From NCBI RefSeq assembly GCF_000247695.1, contig NW_004624781.1:13069078-13133077 (forward strand): a stretch of DNA of 64,000 nt, written 5' to 3'. The notes below the pieces were generated by a model that was given only the letters and a program-made list of their open reading frames with translations, had not been told where the DNA came from and did no database searches. A program made the position numbers and the translations under genes. The DNA comes from Heterocephalus glaber. Taxonomy: Eukaryota; Chordata; Mammalia; Rodentia; Bathyergidae. Of this stretch, positions 54,194 to 64,000 are shown piece after piece (position 1 is the stretch's first letter; each line of letters starts with the position of its first letter).

Positions 54194-54623
54194 ATATCTC
54201 GAGATAAAAACAAATCTTCAATTTTAAGGTAGTCATCTTTACCAAAAATGTTACCTTTATGGTTAATGGATGTGTGTGTATTGTTTTAGAAATTCCTATT
54301 TTAAGGTTAAGAAGACAGTCTCAAGCCTTTGGATTTATATATTTTACAGTTAAACATTAGTGTATACAGAACAGAATTTTATGTAATTTTCTTTTTTTCC
54401 ACCATAGCTACCTGTCTTCACAACTTTTATTCAAAGAACTGCTTTTCCTTCTTGCTCTATAGAGCCCTATTTCTGTCTATATCAGCAGAGTCTTTTTAGA
54501 TTTCTATTTTCTGTCATTAGTCTAATGCTTAATTATAGTATTTAATATTATAATACTTAAAATATTTCATATCTGGAGAAGCATGTCCTCCCTACCTGTT
54601 CTGCTTCAAGAGTATATTGGTTT

Positions 54624-54695
54624 GGGCCGGGGATTTAGCTCAGTGGCACTGTGCCTGCCTCACAAGCGCAAGGTCCTGAGTTCCATCCCCAGTGC
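54624..54695 (+). mobile_element. ID SINE, tail replaced by a dimer
   Basis: Gggccggggatttagctcag to ccatccccagtgcc, running straight into a B1-dID dimer. Confidence 0.9.
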
Positions 54696-54699
54696 CTCC

Positions 54700-54875
54700 T
54701 GGACATGGAGGCACACTGGTAATCTTATCACTCAGGAGACTGAGGCAAGAGGATTCCAAGTTTGAGGCCAGGTTGGGCAACTCAGTGACTTAATAAGACC
54801 TTATCTCTAAACTTAAAAGCAGCTGGGAATGCAGCTCAGTGCAAAAGCCCTGGCTACACAGCAAGTTTGAAGTCA
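54700..54875 (+). mobile_element. B1-dID dimer
   Basis: Ggcacactggtaatcttatc, aagaccttatctctaaactt, then gctgggaatgcagctcagtg and aaagccctgg. Confidence 0.8.
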
Positions 54876-55268
54876 GTCTAGACTGAATATAAGACTGTTT
54901 CAAACCTCTTTCCCCCAGAAAAGAGTATTTTGGCTTTTATTCCTGGATCTTTCCATTCTCACATAAGTTACAGAAACAACCTGTCACATTCCACAGATCC
55001 CAACAAACTTGCCAGGGTTTTGTTTTGAACTGTATTGATGCTATAACTTACTTTTGGGAAAATGAAATATTTATAATTCTGTTCTTGAAAGCTAAGAACA
55101 TAGCATATCTTTCCATTTATACGGGTCTCTATTTTCTGTCAAATTTATTCCTAGGAACTTATGCTACATAAATTTAAAATTTAAAATTTCATTTTGTCAT
55201 TTACAAATAATTTTCAAAGAATTTCAGCTTTGTCAATTCTTTTTCTTCCCTCCCTCCCTGCTTGCGTG

Positions 55269-55305
55269 CTCTCTCTCTCTCTCTCTCTCTCTCCTTTCTT
55301 TCTTT
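55269..55305. repeat. (CT)n microsatellite beside a B1 tail
   Basis: About 12 CT units, then tttctttctttc, next to a reverse B1. Confidence 0.95.
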
Positions 55306-55442
55306 CGACAGGGTCTCACTATGTAGTTTACACTGGCCTTGAACTGACTATATAGGCCAGGCTGCACTTGAACTCACAGTAATCATCCTGCCTCAGCCTC
55401 CCAAGTGCTAGAATTACAGACATGTACCATCATACCCTGCTT
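55306..55442 (-). mobile_element. B1 SINE with internal duplication
   Basis: Cgacagggtctcactatgta, then cctcccaagtgctagaatta. Confidence 0.88.
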
Positions 55443-55516
55443 CAATGTTATTTATTGCATAGCTGCTTCTGATTTTAATATTTGCTGTATGGATGCATGT
55501 ATGTATGTATTTATTG

Positions 55517-55800
55517 TTTAGGACAGGATCATCCTATGTAGTTCAGGCTGCCCTTGAATTCACTACTTAGCCAAGGCTAATCTTGAACTCATCATAATCC
55601 TCCTGCCTCAGCCTCCTGAATGCTGAGATTACAGGTGTGCACCACTATGCCTGGCTATTTAAGTTTTTTGAGACAGACTCTTGCTATGTAGTTTAGTCTG
55701 ACCTTAAACTCACTATGTAGCCCAGGCTGGCCTCAGACTCACAGTGATCCTCCTACTTCAGTCTCCTGAGTGCTGAGATTATAGCGGCACCATGCCCAGC
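55517..55800 (-). mobile_element. Two reverse B1 SINEs in tandem
   Basis: Copies at 55517-55656 (tatgtagttcaggctgccct) and 55660-55800 (ttgagacagactcttgctat), both with the internal duplication. Confidence 0.88.
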
Positions 55801-55822
55801 ACTTGTTCTTTATTAAGATGGA

Positions 55823-56030
55823 TATATAGTGCTGGGTATACTGGCTTATACCTGCAATCCCAGCTCTCTGGGTGGCTGACGGGGGGAAGATGGCTAATTT
55901 AAGTCTAGCCTGAGCAATCCAAATTTAGCGATAACCTGTCTGGAAAAAAAAAAATTTTTTTAAAGGGCTGGGATGTGGCTCAGTGCAAAGGCCCCAGGTT
56001 AAATCTCCAGTACTGGTGTGTGTGTGTGCG
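55823..56030 (+). mobile_element. B1-dID dimer with a (TG)n end
   Basis: Gtgctgggtatactggctta, A-rich linker, gggctgggatgtggctcagt, then tgtgtgtgtgtgcgc. Confidence 0.83.
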
Positions 56031-56350
56031 CATATAATTCATTTTTATTATTTTCCTTTAATATATGAATTTAAGGCTTAAAACTTCCTCTAAAAGCTGT
56101 CTAAGTTGTATCTCACAACTATTGACATGGATTTCATTATTCAGCTTAAAATACATCCTAAGTTTCATTATGATTTTCTTGGCCCAAGAACTTTGTAATT
56201 TTTTTTCTACTGCTTTCTAGCTTAGTTACACCACGATCAGAGACCATCCTATATTCTGTGTGTTTTAAAAACTTGTTGAAAAAAAAAAACTTGTTGAAAC
56301 TTGGCTTTATAGCACAGTATTAGATCAATTTTTGTAAATGTTCTGAGGCT

Positions 56351-56686
56351 TGAAAAATACATATACTGTTAGTATTATGAAAAAGGAAAAGACACAAGGA
56401 AAGACACAAAATCTCACTGACTAGACTAGAGTAGGAGAATAGAATGATTAAGTGCAATGTGATACCCTGGATTTTGGGTCAAGATTTTTAAAAATTAGAG
56501 AAAAATGTGAAATTGGAAGTGAAGACTAATTTAGACAACTGATACTAAATTTCTTAGTTTTGATACTTGTACCGTGGCATGAAGGATGCTAATACCAGGG
56601 AAAAATGGGTGGAGAGTACAGGGAATTCTCTGTATTATCTCTGTAGCTTTCCTATAAATCTGAAATTATTCCAAAATAAAAAATTT
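56351..56686 (+). mobile_element. Unclassified old retroelement end
   Basis: Ggaattctctgtattatctc, then ataaatctgaaattattcca and aaataaaaaattt look like an old retroelement 3' end. Family not resolved. Confidence 0.35.
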
Positions 56687-56768
56687 TGGCCAGGGATTTA
56701 GCTCAGTGGTGCCGCCACCTGCCTCGCAAGCACAAGGTCCCGAGTTTGATCCCTGGCACCAAAATAAA
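56687..56768 (+). mobile_element. ID SINE
   Basis: Ggccagggatttagctcagt to tttgatccctggcacc. Confidence 0.93.
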
Positions 56769-57037
56769 ATTTTTTTTAACAATTTAAAGAATGTATATCT
56801 TCTATTATAGAGAAAAGGTAATTAAAATCTTGTATTGACAATCTAATCTGTTAATTTTTCCCTTTTTAAAGGTACTGATGACTGTATAGATAATATGATA
56901 ATATACATATATATGTACATATATATAGTCCAGACTGAATAACCAGGCTACCTTCTCTCCTTCTTCCCCTCCTCCCTTCCCTTCACAGACAATATGATTG
57001 TCTATATGTACGTTTGATGATTTATTTACTTAAGAGA

Positions 57038-57119
57038 TTTTTTTTTTGGTACTGGGGATCGAACTCAGGACCTTGAGCTTATGAGGCAGGCGGCAGCACC
57101 ACTGAGCTAAATCCCCAGC
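57038..57119 (-). mobile_element. ID SINE
   Basis: Full reverse copy. Target repeat ttgatgatttattta / ttgatgattatttata. Confidence 0.93.
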
Positions 57120-57204
57120 TTGATGATTATTTATATGTGCACCCCAGACTGACTAACCAACCTACTTTCTTCCCTCCCTCCCTTCCTCCTTCCTTTCTTT
57201 CACT

Positions 57205-57400
57205 CTTTTTGGGGTACTGGGGATTGAACCCAGGGCTTTCATACTAAGCTCCATTTCCAGCCTTTTAAAATTTTTTTATTTTGAGACAGGGACTTGTCAA
57301 GTTCTGAAGTTGCCCGAGTTGGCCTCCAACTTTCAATCCTCCTTCCTCAGCCTACTGAGTAGTAGGTGGGATTACAGCTGAGTTCCATTGCACCTGGTGT
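57205..57400 (-). mobile_element. B1-dID dimer, reverse
   Basis: Ggtactggggattgaaccca to catttccagcc, then gagacagggacttgtcaagt. Confidence 0.82.
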
Positions 57401-57521
57401 GCCTGTGTAGTTTTAGGTTATGTTGTTAGATGCACACAAACTGTTTTTCATTGCCAAAAACTGATCTTTATTTGTTGTTAGCAGTTCCTGTGGGTTCAAG
57501 GAATTAAGAGTCCATCGGGGT

Positions 57522-57611
57522 GGGCCGGGGATTTAGCTCAGTGGTGCTGCTGCCTGCCTCGAAAGCGCAAGGTCACGAGTTTGATCCCCGGTACCAAAAA
57601 ACAACAAAAAA
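57522..57611 (+). mobile_element. ID SINE
   Basis: Full copy, consensus-like. Target repeat agtccatcgg on both sides. Confidence 0.95.
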
Positions 57612-57874
57612 AGTCCATCGGAGTATCTACTTTCCCTGTGTGTCTTGGGATATACAAATTTAAAATAACTATCTTCTTGGGAAATGAAACATTCAATTGT
57701 CTGTAATGCTTTCTGACTTAAAGTCCATTCTTTCTAGTATTAGTATAATTACACCAGTTATCTCTGGTTTAGTAACTGTATGGCCTCTTTTTTCCTGCAA
57801 TCTTTCTGTATAACTATATTCTCTACAGTCTCCTTTAATTCAGCCTCAGAATCATTGTCTTTGTTGTCATCTTT

Positions 57875-57950
57875 GTGTGTTGTAGGACATCAAACCCAGG
57901 ACCCTGCACATACTAGTCAAGGGCTCTACTACTGAGCAGCCCAGCCCTAA
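57875..57950 (-). mobile_element. Old ID-type SINE
   Basis: Gacatcaaacccaggaccct to actgagcagcccagccct. Confidence 0.7.
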
Positions 57951-58004
57951 ATCATTCTTTTCAAATAGTATTTAGTTTCAGTTACACTTAGTATAATTAC
58001 TTAC

Positions 58005-58530
58005 ATGTTTTTCTTTTTTAAATTTATTTTAACTAATACATAAAAGTTGCACATATTAATGGGGTAGCATGTAACATTCAATATGTGTATATACTGCATA
58101 ATGTTTAAATCAGTTAAACATATTTATCTCCTGAGATACTTATCTTCTTTTAATGATAAAAACTTCCAAACTCTTTCCTCCCAGCTTTTTGAGATGTCCA
58201 GTCATCGTGTTACCTATCATCACCATACTGTGCAACAGTATGCCAGAGCTCTGGCTCCTTGCTGTAGTACACACTGATCAATGTGTCCCCGTCCTCCCTT
58301 CCTAGCACCCCCAGTCTCTCGGAACCACTGCTCACTCTCAGTCTATGAGTCCATTTATATGCATGAGATCTTGCGGTACTCATCCTTCTGTACCCAACTT
58401 ATTCACCTCACATAAGGACCTCCAGTTCCATCCAGGTTGTTCCAAATGACAGCACTTTATTCTTTTTATGGCTGTATGTATTCCACTGTGTGTATGCACC
58501 ATTTTTTCCTTATACGTTCCTTGTTTCCAT
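58005..58530 (-). mobile_element. Old L1 3' end in reverse orientation
   Basis: Ataaggacctccagttccat, then ccaggttgttccaaatgaca and ctttttatggctgtatgtat are the hallmark of L1 3' ends in reverse. Confidence 0.75.
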
Positions 58531-58645
58531 TTTTTGTCTATTGTGAATAATTATTCATATATTTTAATTAACTGTACCACTTTCTCTGTCCCATCAGTTC
58601 AATATTTGTCTCCTTTATTTCTTCTTTTTAAATTAACTCTTCTCT

Positions 58646-58733
58646 TGGGTCCAGGGATTTAGTTCAGTGGCACCACGCCTGCCTTGGAAGCACAAGGTCC
58701 TGAGTTCAGTCCCCAGTACCAAAAAAAAATAAA
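58646..58733 (+). mobile_element. ID SINE
   Basis: Target duplication aaattaactcttctct, perfect. Confidence 0.95.
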
Positions 58734-58945
58734 TAAATTAACTCTTCTCTTTCTACTAATCTACCAACGAATGACATCCTAGCCTACATATGCCTACTGA
58801 GCAACTAAAATATGGCTAGTACAACTTTGGAACTAAATTTTTAATTAAATTTAAATGGGCATATCTGGCTACATGTTGAATAGAGAAGCTATAGAAACTA
58901 TGACATCTACCCCTCCCAAATTACAGTCAAAGGTTACTGATTTTT

Positions 58946-59070
58946 AGGCAGGGCACAGTGGTACATGCCTACAGTCCGAGCTACTTGGGAGGCTGAGGCA
59001 AGAGGGTCACTTGAGCTCAGGAGTTTGAGACCAAACTAGGCAACACAGTGAGACCTCATCCCCAAAACAA
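58946..59070 (+). mobile_element. 7SL-derived monomer, FLAM-like
   Basis: Gggcacagtggtacatgcct, then ttgagctcaggagtttgaga. Keeps ancestral 7SL sequence without the B1 internal duplication. Confidence 0.8.
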
Positions 59071-59303
59071 AGTTATTTTCTTCTGTAACAATTGACTCTA
59101 GGCCCTTAGAATACTTTGATTTCATTTAATCTTCTTTCCAGTGATATTACTACTTTTGTACATTCTAGCATTTTCAGACTCCAACAGATGTTACTATCTG
59201 ATATAGTCATCATTTAGATTTATTATACTTTGTGCTTTCAATTCTTTCCATTTTTCTTCTGACCAAAATACTTACTCAGATTGCTATTAGTAATGACCTT
59301 AAA

Positions 59304-59390
59304 GGGCCGGGGATTTAGCTCAGTGGCACTGCACCTGCCTCACAAATGCAAAGTCCTGAGTTCGATCCCCAGTACCGCAAAAAAAAAAAA
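59304..59390 (+). mobile_element. ID SINE
   Basis: Full copy, cacaaatgcaaagtcctgag variant, A tail. Confidence 0.94.
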
Positions 59391-59419
59391 GATCTTAATT
59401 TAGTTAATGTAAAACATGA

Positions 59420-59508
59420 CTTTCTTTCTTTTTCCAGTACCAAGAATCGAACTCAGGACCTTGCGGTTGCCAGGCAGGCTCGGCGCTGATGCGCTACATC
59501 CCCAGCCC
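59420..59508 (-). mobile_element. ID SINE
   Basis: Agtaccaagaatcgaactca to acatccccagccc. Inverted relative to the copy 30 bp to its left. Confidence 0.92.
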
Positions 59509-59764
59509 TATTTCTTGAAAGGTAATTTTTCTTTTCAGTAGAATTCTATCACAAAACAAGTAAAACAATTATAAAGCTGACCTGGAACCTGCTTGAAGAA
59601 TTAGAAAACCACTGTGTAGATGAGAAAAACTTGATGAACAAACTCTATTCTACATTAGAGAACATTTTTTTTCCTTTCAGCATATGAATTCAACTACTTA
59701 CAGATACTCACACAGTAAATGAGATGATCTGAGTTGAATTCGTTTTTTAAAATTTGTTATTTTT

Positions 59765-59997
59765 ATGTTTTTGGTACTAGGGATTGAACCAAGGGCTTTC
59801 ACACTAAAGTATGTCACTAGCCCTTTGTTAATTTTATGTATTTATTTATTTATTTATTTTTCTTTTGTTAATTTTATTTTCAGACAGGGTTTTGCTTAAT
59901 TGCTACATTGTCCCAGGTAGGCTTAAACTTGTGATTTTCCTGCCTCAGCCTTCCAGAGTGCTGGGATTATAGGCATGTGCCACCATACATGGTCCTG
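59765..59997 (-). mobile_element. B1-dID dimer, reverse
   Basis: Ggtactagggattgaaccaa, a (attt)n linker, then agacagggttttgcttaatt and gtgctgggattataggcatg. Confidence 0.83.
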
Positions 59998-60073
59998 AGT
60001 TAAATTTTTAAGAATTTAGCTTAAATTCCTCAAGCTATCACCTTATTCATGTCAAGAATTGAATCTACATCAA

Positions 60074-60159
60074 GGACCAGGGATTTAGCTCAGTGGCACC
60101 ACGCCTGCCTGACAAGCACAAGATTCTGAGTTAAATTCCCAGTATAAAAAAAAAAAAAA
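60074..60159 (+). mobile_element. ID SINE
   Basis: Target duplication aagaattgaatctacatcaa-like, nearly 20 bp, on both sides. Confidence 0.95.
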
Positions 60160-60182
60160 GAATTGAGTCTACATCAAATCTA

Positions 60183-60640
60183 CTATATACCAGGTATTGT
60201 CCTCAATACAGAGATGTAACTGCCTAGTCCTCATATATTCTAGGGGGAGATGACAGTCAAATAAAGGCATAAATAATAATGATAAATGGTAAAGAAAATC
60301 AGTTAATGATAAATGGTAAAGAAAATCAGGTAGGATCATGGGAAAGAAAATGGAGAGAGGAAGGAGACTAATTTCAACAAGACAGTCATGGAGGGCTCAC
60401 AAGATATTTGATCTAAGACCTGAATAACAAAGAACCAAAAATGTGAAGATCTGCGAGAATGTTAGGACAAGAGAACAGCATTCCACAGTGGGCAACCAAC
60501 TGACACGAGACAGGAATGAGCCTGACACATGGAGATATAACAGCCTCTGGTGTTGCCTGGAGGTGTGAGAAGTGCAGGAGGGGAAGCTGCACAGACATGC
60601 AGAGTCCAGATCTGCAGCATACCATACAACCCAAAGTTAA
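60183..60640 (+). mobile_element. Ancient LINE-like fragment (probably L2)
   Basis: Accaggtattgtcctcaata, then tcatatattctagggggaga and gatctaagacctgaataaca resemble an old L2. Contains a direct tandem duplication of about 26 bp at 60276-60328 (aatgataaatggtaaagaaa twice). Confidence 0.45.
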
Positions 60641-61035
60641 AATTTTATATCTTATTTAGTCACACCAGAAGCTGGAATTAAAAAGCAAGGGGCTATTTTG
60701 CAAACACCACTCCGCATACCAAGACAATTCAACAGTGAAAGAATACTCTTCAACAAATGTCATTATGACTCTCCTCTGAAAGCATATACAAAACAACCCC
60801 AAATGGATCATATTCCTAAATCTAAGCACTAAAACTATAAAGATCTTAGAATAAAATACTGGAGTACATCTTTTCAACTTTTGATCAGGCAAAGCCTAAC
60901 ACCAAAAGCATCGAGAAACAAAAGAAAAAAAAGAGAACTGGACATTATCAAAATTAAAAACTTTTGTGTTTCTAGGGATGTCATAAAGAAAATGAAAACA
61001 CAACAGAGTAGGATAAAATATTTACAAATTATGTA

Positions 61036-61183
61036 GTTTTTTTTTTTTGGAGACAGGGTCTCACTATGCATTTCAGGTCAGCCTTGAACTCACTATGTAG
61101 AAAAGACTGGCCTGGAACTCATGGCAATCCTCCTGCCTTGGTCTCCCGAGTGCTAGGATAAAGGTGTGTGCCAACACACCTGG
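61036..61183 (-). mobile_element. B1 SINE inserted in L1
   Basis: Gagacagggtctcactatgc, then tctcccgagtgctaggataa. L1 sequence (caaattatgt) is duplicated at its edges. Confidence 0.9.
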
Positions 61184-61284
61184 CTCCAAATTATGTTATC
61201 TGATGAAAGACTTATACCAACAATACACCAAGAACTTGTGGAACTCAACAACAAAAAGGCTAAAAACCCAATTAAAAACAGGCA

Positions 61285-61612
61285 AATGGACACAGGTGGG
61301 ATGTACACTTGTAATCCTAGCTACTTGGGAGGCTGAGGCAGGATAATCACAAATTTGAAGCAAGACTGGGCAATTTAGTGAGACTCTGTCTCAAAATAAA
61401 CTTTTAAAAAGAACTGTGGAGGGCTGGGGGTTTAGCTCAGTGGTTTTGCCGCCTGCTGCACAAGCACAAGGACCCGAGTTCGATCCCCTGTACCAAAAAG
61501 TAAATTAAAAAATAAAAATAATAATAAAAAGAACTGTGGATATAATTCAGTAGTAGAGTACTTGCCTAGCATCCATGAGGCCTGGGGTTCAATCCCCAGT
61601 GCTGCAAAATAA
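61285..61612 (+). mobile_element. B1-dID dimer inserted in L1 and split by an ID
   Basis: B1 half acttgtaatcctagctactt, gactctgtctcaaaataaac, an inserted ID, then an ID half tataattcagtagtagagta and gcctggggttcaatccccag. Confidence 0.87.
61421..61525 (+). mobile_element. ID SINE nested in a B1-dID dimer
   Basis: Full young copy. Target duplication aaaaagaactgtgga at 61406-61420 and 61526-61540. Confidence 0.95.
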
Positions 61613-62105
61613 ATAATTAAAAATAGGCAAAGGATCTGAACAGACATTTCTCCAAAGGATACACAAATGGCCAATAAGTACATAAAAATATGCTCAACAT
61701 TACTGGTCATCAAAGAAGTGTAAATAAAATCACGAGACACAGATAAGACTCTATGCCTACTAGGATGACTTCAATAAAAAGGACAGATAAATAACAAGTA
61801 TTGTTGAGGATGTGGAAAACTTAGAACCCTCACCCATTGCTAGGGATTATGTAAAATGGTGCAGCCACTTAGAAAAATCTTATGGCAGCTCTTCAAAGAG
61901 TTAAACACTGTTACCATATGACCAGTAATTCCATTTATAGGTATACACCTGAGAGAAATGAAAACATTTGTCCATACAAAAATTTGTAAATATATATTCA
62001 TAGCAGCATTATTTGTAATAGCAAAAAAAAGTAGAAAAAAAAGTCCACCAACTGATATACAAATAAATAAAATGTACTATATCCATATACAGGAATACTA
62101 TTTAT

Positions 62106-62186
62106 TTATTTAGGTACCTAGACTCAAACTCGGGACCTTGTGTGTGTGAGGTAGGCGGCAGAACCATTGAGCTAAATCCCCAGCCC
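62106..62186 (-). mobile_element. ID SINE inserted in L1
   Basis: Reverse copy. Perfect target duplication aggaatactatttat (62091 and 62187). Confidence 0.94.
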
Positions 62187-62366
62187 AGGAATACTATTTA
62201 TAAATCAAAAAGTTTGATGGACTGGTAACATGCTGTAACATGGATAAACCATGAAAATGTTATGTAAAATTAAAGATGTCAGTTACAAAAGACAATATGT
62301 TGTATGCTTTCGTTTTCATGAAATATCCAGAATAGCCACACGTTTAGAGACAGAAAGTAGGCTACA

Positions 62367-62485
62367 GCCAGGCGTGGTGGCACATGTCTGTAATCCCAGC
62401 ACTCAGGAGGCTGAGCCAGGAGGATCATATGAGTTCAAGGCCAGCCTGAACTACATAGCAAGACCCTGTCTCAAAAAACCAAAAA
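62367..62485 (+). mobile_element. B1 SINE
   Basis: Gccaggcgtggtggcacatg to gaccctgtctcaaaaaacca. Confidence 0.92.
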
Positions 62486-62488
62486 AAG

Positions 62489-62568
62489 GGGGTGGGGATT
62501 TAGCTCAGTGGTGCTGCCACCTGCCTTATAAGCGCAAGGTCCTGAGTTCGATCCCTGGTACCAAAAAA
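62489..62568 (+). mobile_element. ID SINE in a B1 tail
   Basis: Ggtggggatttagctcagtg to gttcgatccctggtacc. Inserted in, or joined to, the A tail of the B1 before it. Confidence 0.93.
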
Positions 62569-63144
62569 GGGGAGAGGGACTGGGAAGCTTGAGAAAAGAG
62601 GGTGACTGCTAACAGGACTTTTCTGGGGTGATAAAAATGTCCCAAATTAATTGAGGTGGTAGATATATATCAAATGGTGCTAGAACAAGTGGACAACCAT
62701 GGGCAAAAAAGTAGACAAAACTAACTCAGAATGAATCATCATGGGCTTAAGTGCAAGACATAAAACTATAAAATATTTAGAAAAAAAAAAGCACAGGAGA
62801 GAACACTAAGGATCTAGAGTTAGGCAGAGTCCTTAGACTTAAGGTATGAGGGCTACAGAAAAAAACTGATAAACTGACTTCATTAAAATTAAATCAACTT
62901 TGTTCTATGAAGAGCTACTAAGATGATGAAAAAACAAGTTATACACTGCAAGAAAATATTTAAAACACCCATGTGACACAGAATTAATATTCAGAATATA
63001 AAAAGAACTGTAAAGAAGTAATCTAATTAGAAAAAGGGCAAGAGAAGAGACATTGAAGAGGCGATACAAATGGCACAGAAGCACATGGAAGGCTGCTCAA
63101 CATCATTCATGACTAAAGATGTGCACCGAGATTACAATGAAATA

Positions 63145-63346
63145 CAGTGGTACCTTGGTTCAAATTTAATTTGTCCCACAATTCTGGAAAAGACAGCCAC
63201 ATTCATGTTATTGCAGGAATGATGTCTGTGGTCGTGTTCATCACCCGATGCAGAGGTTGCAAATGAAAACAAAATTTTCTCAAATGCTTCTGTTTGTGAA
63301 CCAAATTCTTAGGAAACAAAAGCATTTATGAACCGAGGTACCACTG
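63145..63346. mobile_element. Small inverted-repeat DNA transposon (Tigger-like MITE)
   Basis: About 202 bp bounded by inverted ends cagtggtaccttggtt and aaccgaggtaccactg (one mismatch). TA lies just before the left end. The ends resemble Tc1/mariner Tigger-type termini. It sits inside an L1 fragment, whose sequence resumes on the other side. No transposase is encoded. Confidence 0.8.
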
Positions 63347-63737
63347 AATTTCTACATATCCAAATGTCTAAAATACAAATAATGACTACTGGGTGCTGAC
63401 AAAGATGCAGAGAAACTAGAGCACTCATACATCACTGGTGGGAAAATAAAACTTTGGTACAGGAACTCTAGTAAATGGCTTGCTGTTAAATAAAAATACA
63501 CAAGCCACTATGTATGATGTAGCTCCTGCATGCCTGGGGATTTCATCTAGAGAAATTAAAACAAACCTGTACGTTTATGTTAGCTTTATTCCAGGAGCTG
63601 GGAAAGGACAGACATTCTTCAAAGAAGTAAACGGTTAAACTGTGGTATATCTATTCCATGGAATACTATTAAGTAATAACAAAGAACAAAGTATTAGCAT
63701 GTGCAACAAACTGGATAGTGCTCCAGACTTACTATCT

Positions 63738-63861
63738 ATTTTTTTTTTTTTTTTAGACAGGGTCTCGCTCTGTAGCTCAGGCTGGCCTTGAACTCATGGC
63801 AATACTCCTGCCTCAGCCTCCCAAGTGCTGGGATTACAGGCATGCACCACCATGCTCAGCT
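63738..63861 (-). mobile_element. B1 SINE
   Basis: Agacagggtctcgctctgta to ggcatgcaccaccatgctca. Inserted in L1 copy 2. Confidence 0.9.
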
Positions 63862-64000
63862 GCAAATGAATTTTTAAAAACTCAATATAAAAGATTATAT
63901 ACCATATTATTTCTATAATATTTATGAAATAAAATTATAGAAGCGAAGAAGAGATTAGTGGTTGCTAGAGATTAAGAAGTAAAGGTGGGTATTATGGCTT

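Larger units (their letters stand above)
53881..57870 (-). mobile_element. Old L1 in reverse orientation, broken by many SINEs
   Basis: Pieces at 53881-54050, 54195-54590, 54950-55240, 56035-56350 and 57620-57860 are collinear with L1 ORF2 in reverse. Examples are gcatatctttccatttatac, gagaccatcctatattctgt and agtccattctttctagtatt. B1, ID and B1-dID elements separate the pieces. Coding capacity is lost. Confidence 0.7.
60700..62660 (+). mobile_element. Old L1 3' fragment, copy 1, broken by SINEs
   Basis: Caagacaattcaacagtgaa begins it, within the end of ORF2. It continues with ccaaaagcatcgagaaacaa, gcagctcttcaaagagttaa and tcatagcagcattatttgta, and ends near ttttctggggtgataaaaat. B1 61036-61183, B1-dID 61285-61612 (with a nested ID), ID 62106-62186 and B1 plus ID 62367-62568 interrupt it. 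Confidence 0.8.
62668..63999 (+). mobile_element. Old L1 3' fragment, copy 2, reaches the window edge
   Basis: Starts aatggtgctagaacaagtgg, nearly the same L1 position where copy 1 begins, and runs through gggtgctgacaaagatgcag to gagattagtggttgctagag. A MITE (63145-63346) and a B1 (63738-63861) interrupt it. Same strand as copy 1. Confidence 0.78.

Overview
The window is nuclear DNA from a placental mammal, almost certainly a rodent. Coding sequence is cut into short exons with GT-AG introns. The rest is packed with 7SL-derived B1 SINEs, tRNA-Ala-derived ID SINEs and B1-dID dimers, plus L1, L2, MIR and fossil DNA transposons. The B1-dID dimers, the very abundant young ID copies and the absence of B2 elements argue against mouse or rat. 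The ID sequence does not look like the squirrel type as I remember it. A beaver-like (Castor) rodent is my best guess, but the sequence alone does not prove it.

Two convergent protein-coding genes are present, both incomplete at the window edges. SLTM (SAFB-like transcription modulator) runs on the + strand. Its last 16 coding exons lie between 1282 and 20471, encode about 848 residues, and are followed by a 3' UTR with two candidate poly(A) signals near 21.03 and 21.40 kb. The RRM, the Arg/Glu-rich coiled-coil region and the Gly/Arg-rich tail are all here; the SAP-domain end lies before the window. MINDY2 (FAM63B, a K48-linkage deubiquitinase) runs on the - strand. Its last five coding exons lie between 53308 and 33991 and encode about 244 residues, including the catalytic His, the ubiquitin-binding MIU helices and a CAIL C-terminus. 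A long, AT-rich 3' UTR probably follows, down to about 27.75 kb. The rest of MINDY2 lies beyond the right edge, so 53.3-64 kb is intron. Tail-to-tail SLTM and MINDY2 match the order I know from human chromosome 15q22.

Layout: 1-21.4 kb SLTM; 21.4-27.7 kb intergenic, holding a broken piggyBac-type transposon with parts on opposite strands; 27.7-34.0 kb probable MINDY2 3' UTR; 34.0-53.3 kb MINDY2 exons and introns with about one ID insertion per 0.5-1 kb; 49595-50455 an assembly gap inside an ID cluster; 53.3-64 kb a MINDY2 intron made mostly of old L1 fragments (one series on -, two tandem copies on +) riddled with SINEs and a small Tigger-like inverted-repeat element.

I found no bacterial-type system, CRISPR array, genuine tRNA or rRNA gene, or novel protein-coding gene. 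The most interesting signals are the rearranged piggyBac fossil, inverted ID elements flanking a MINDY2 exon, a tandem-acceptor (NAGNAG) site, tail-less ID copies with perfect target duplications, and a G-rich SLTM splice donor.
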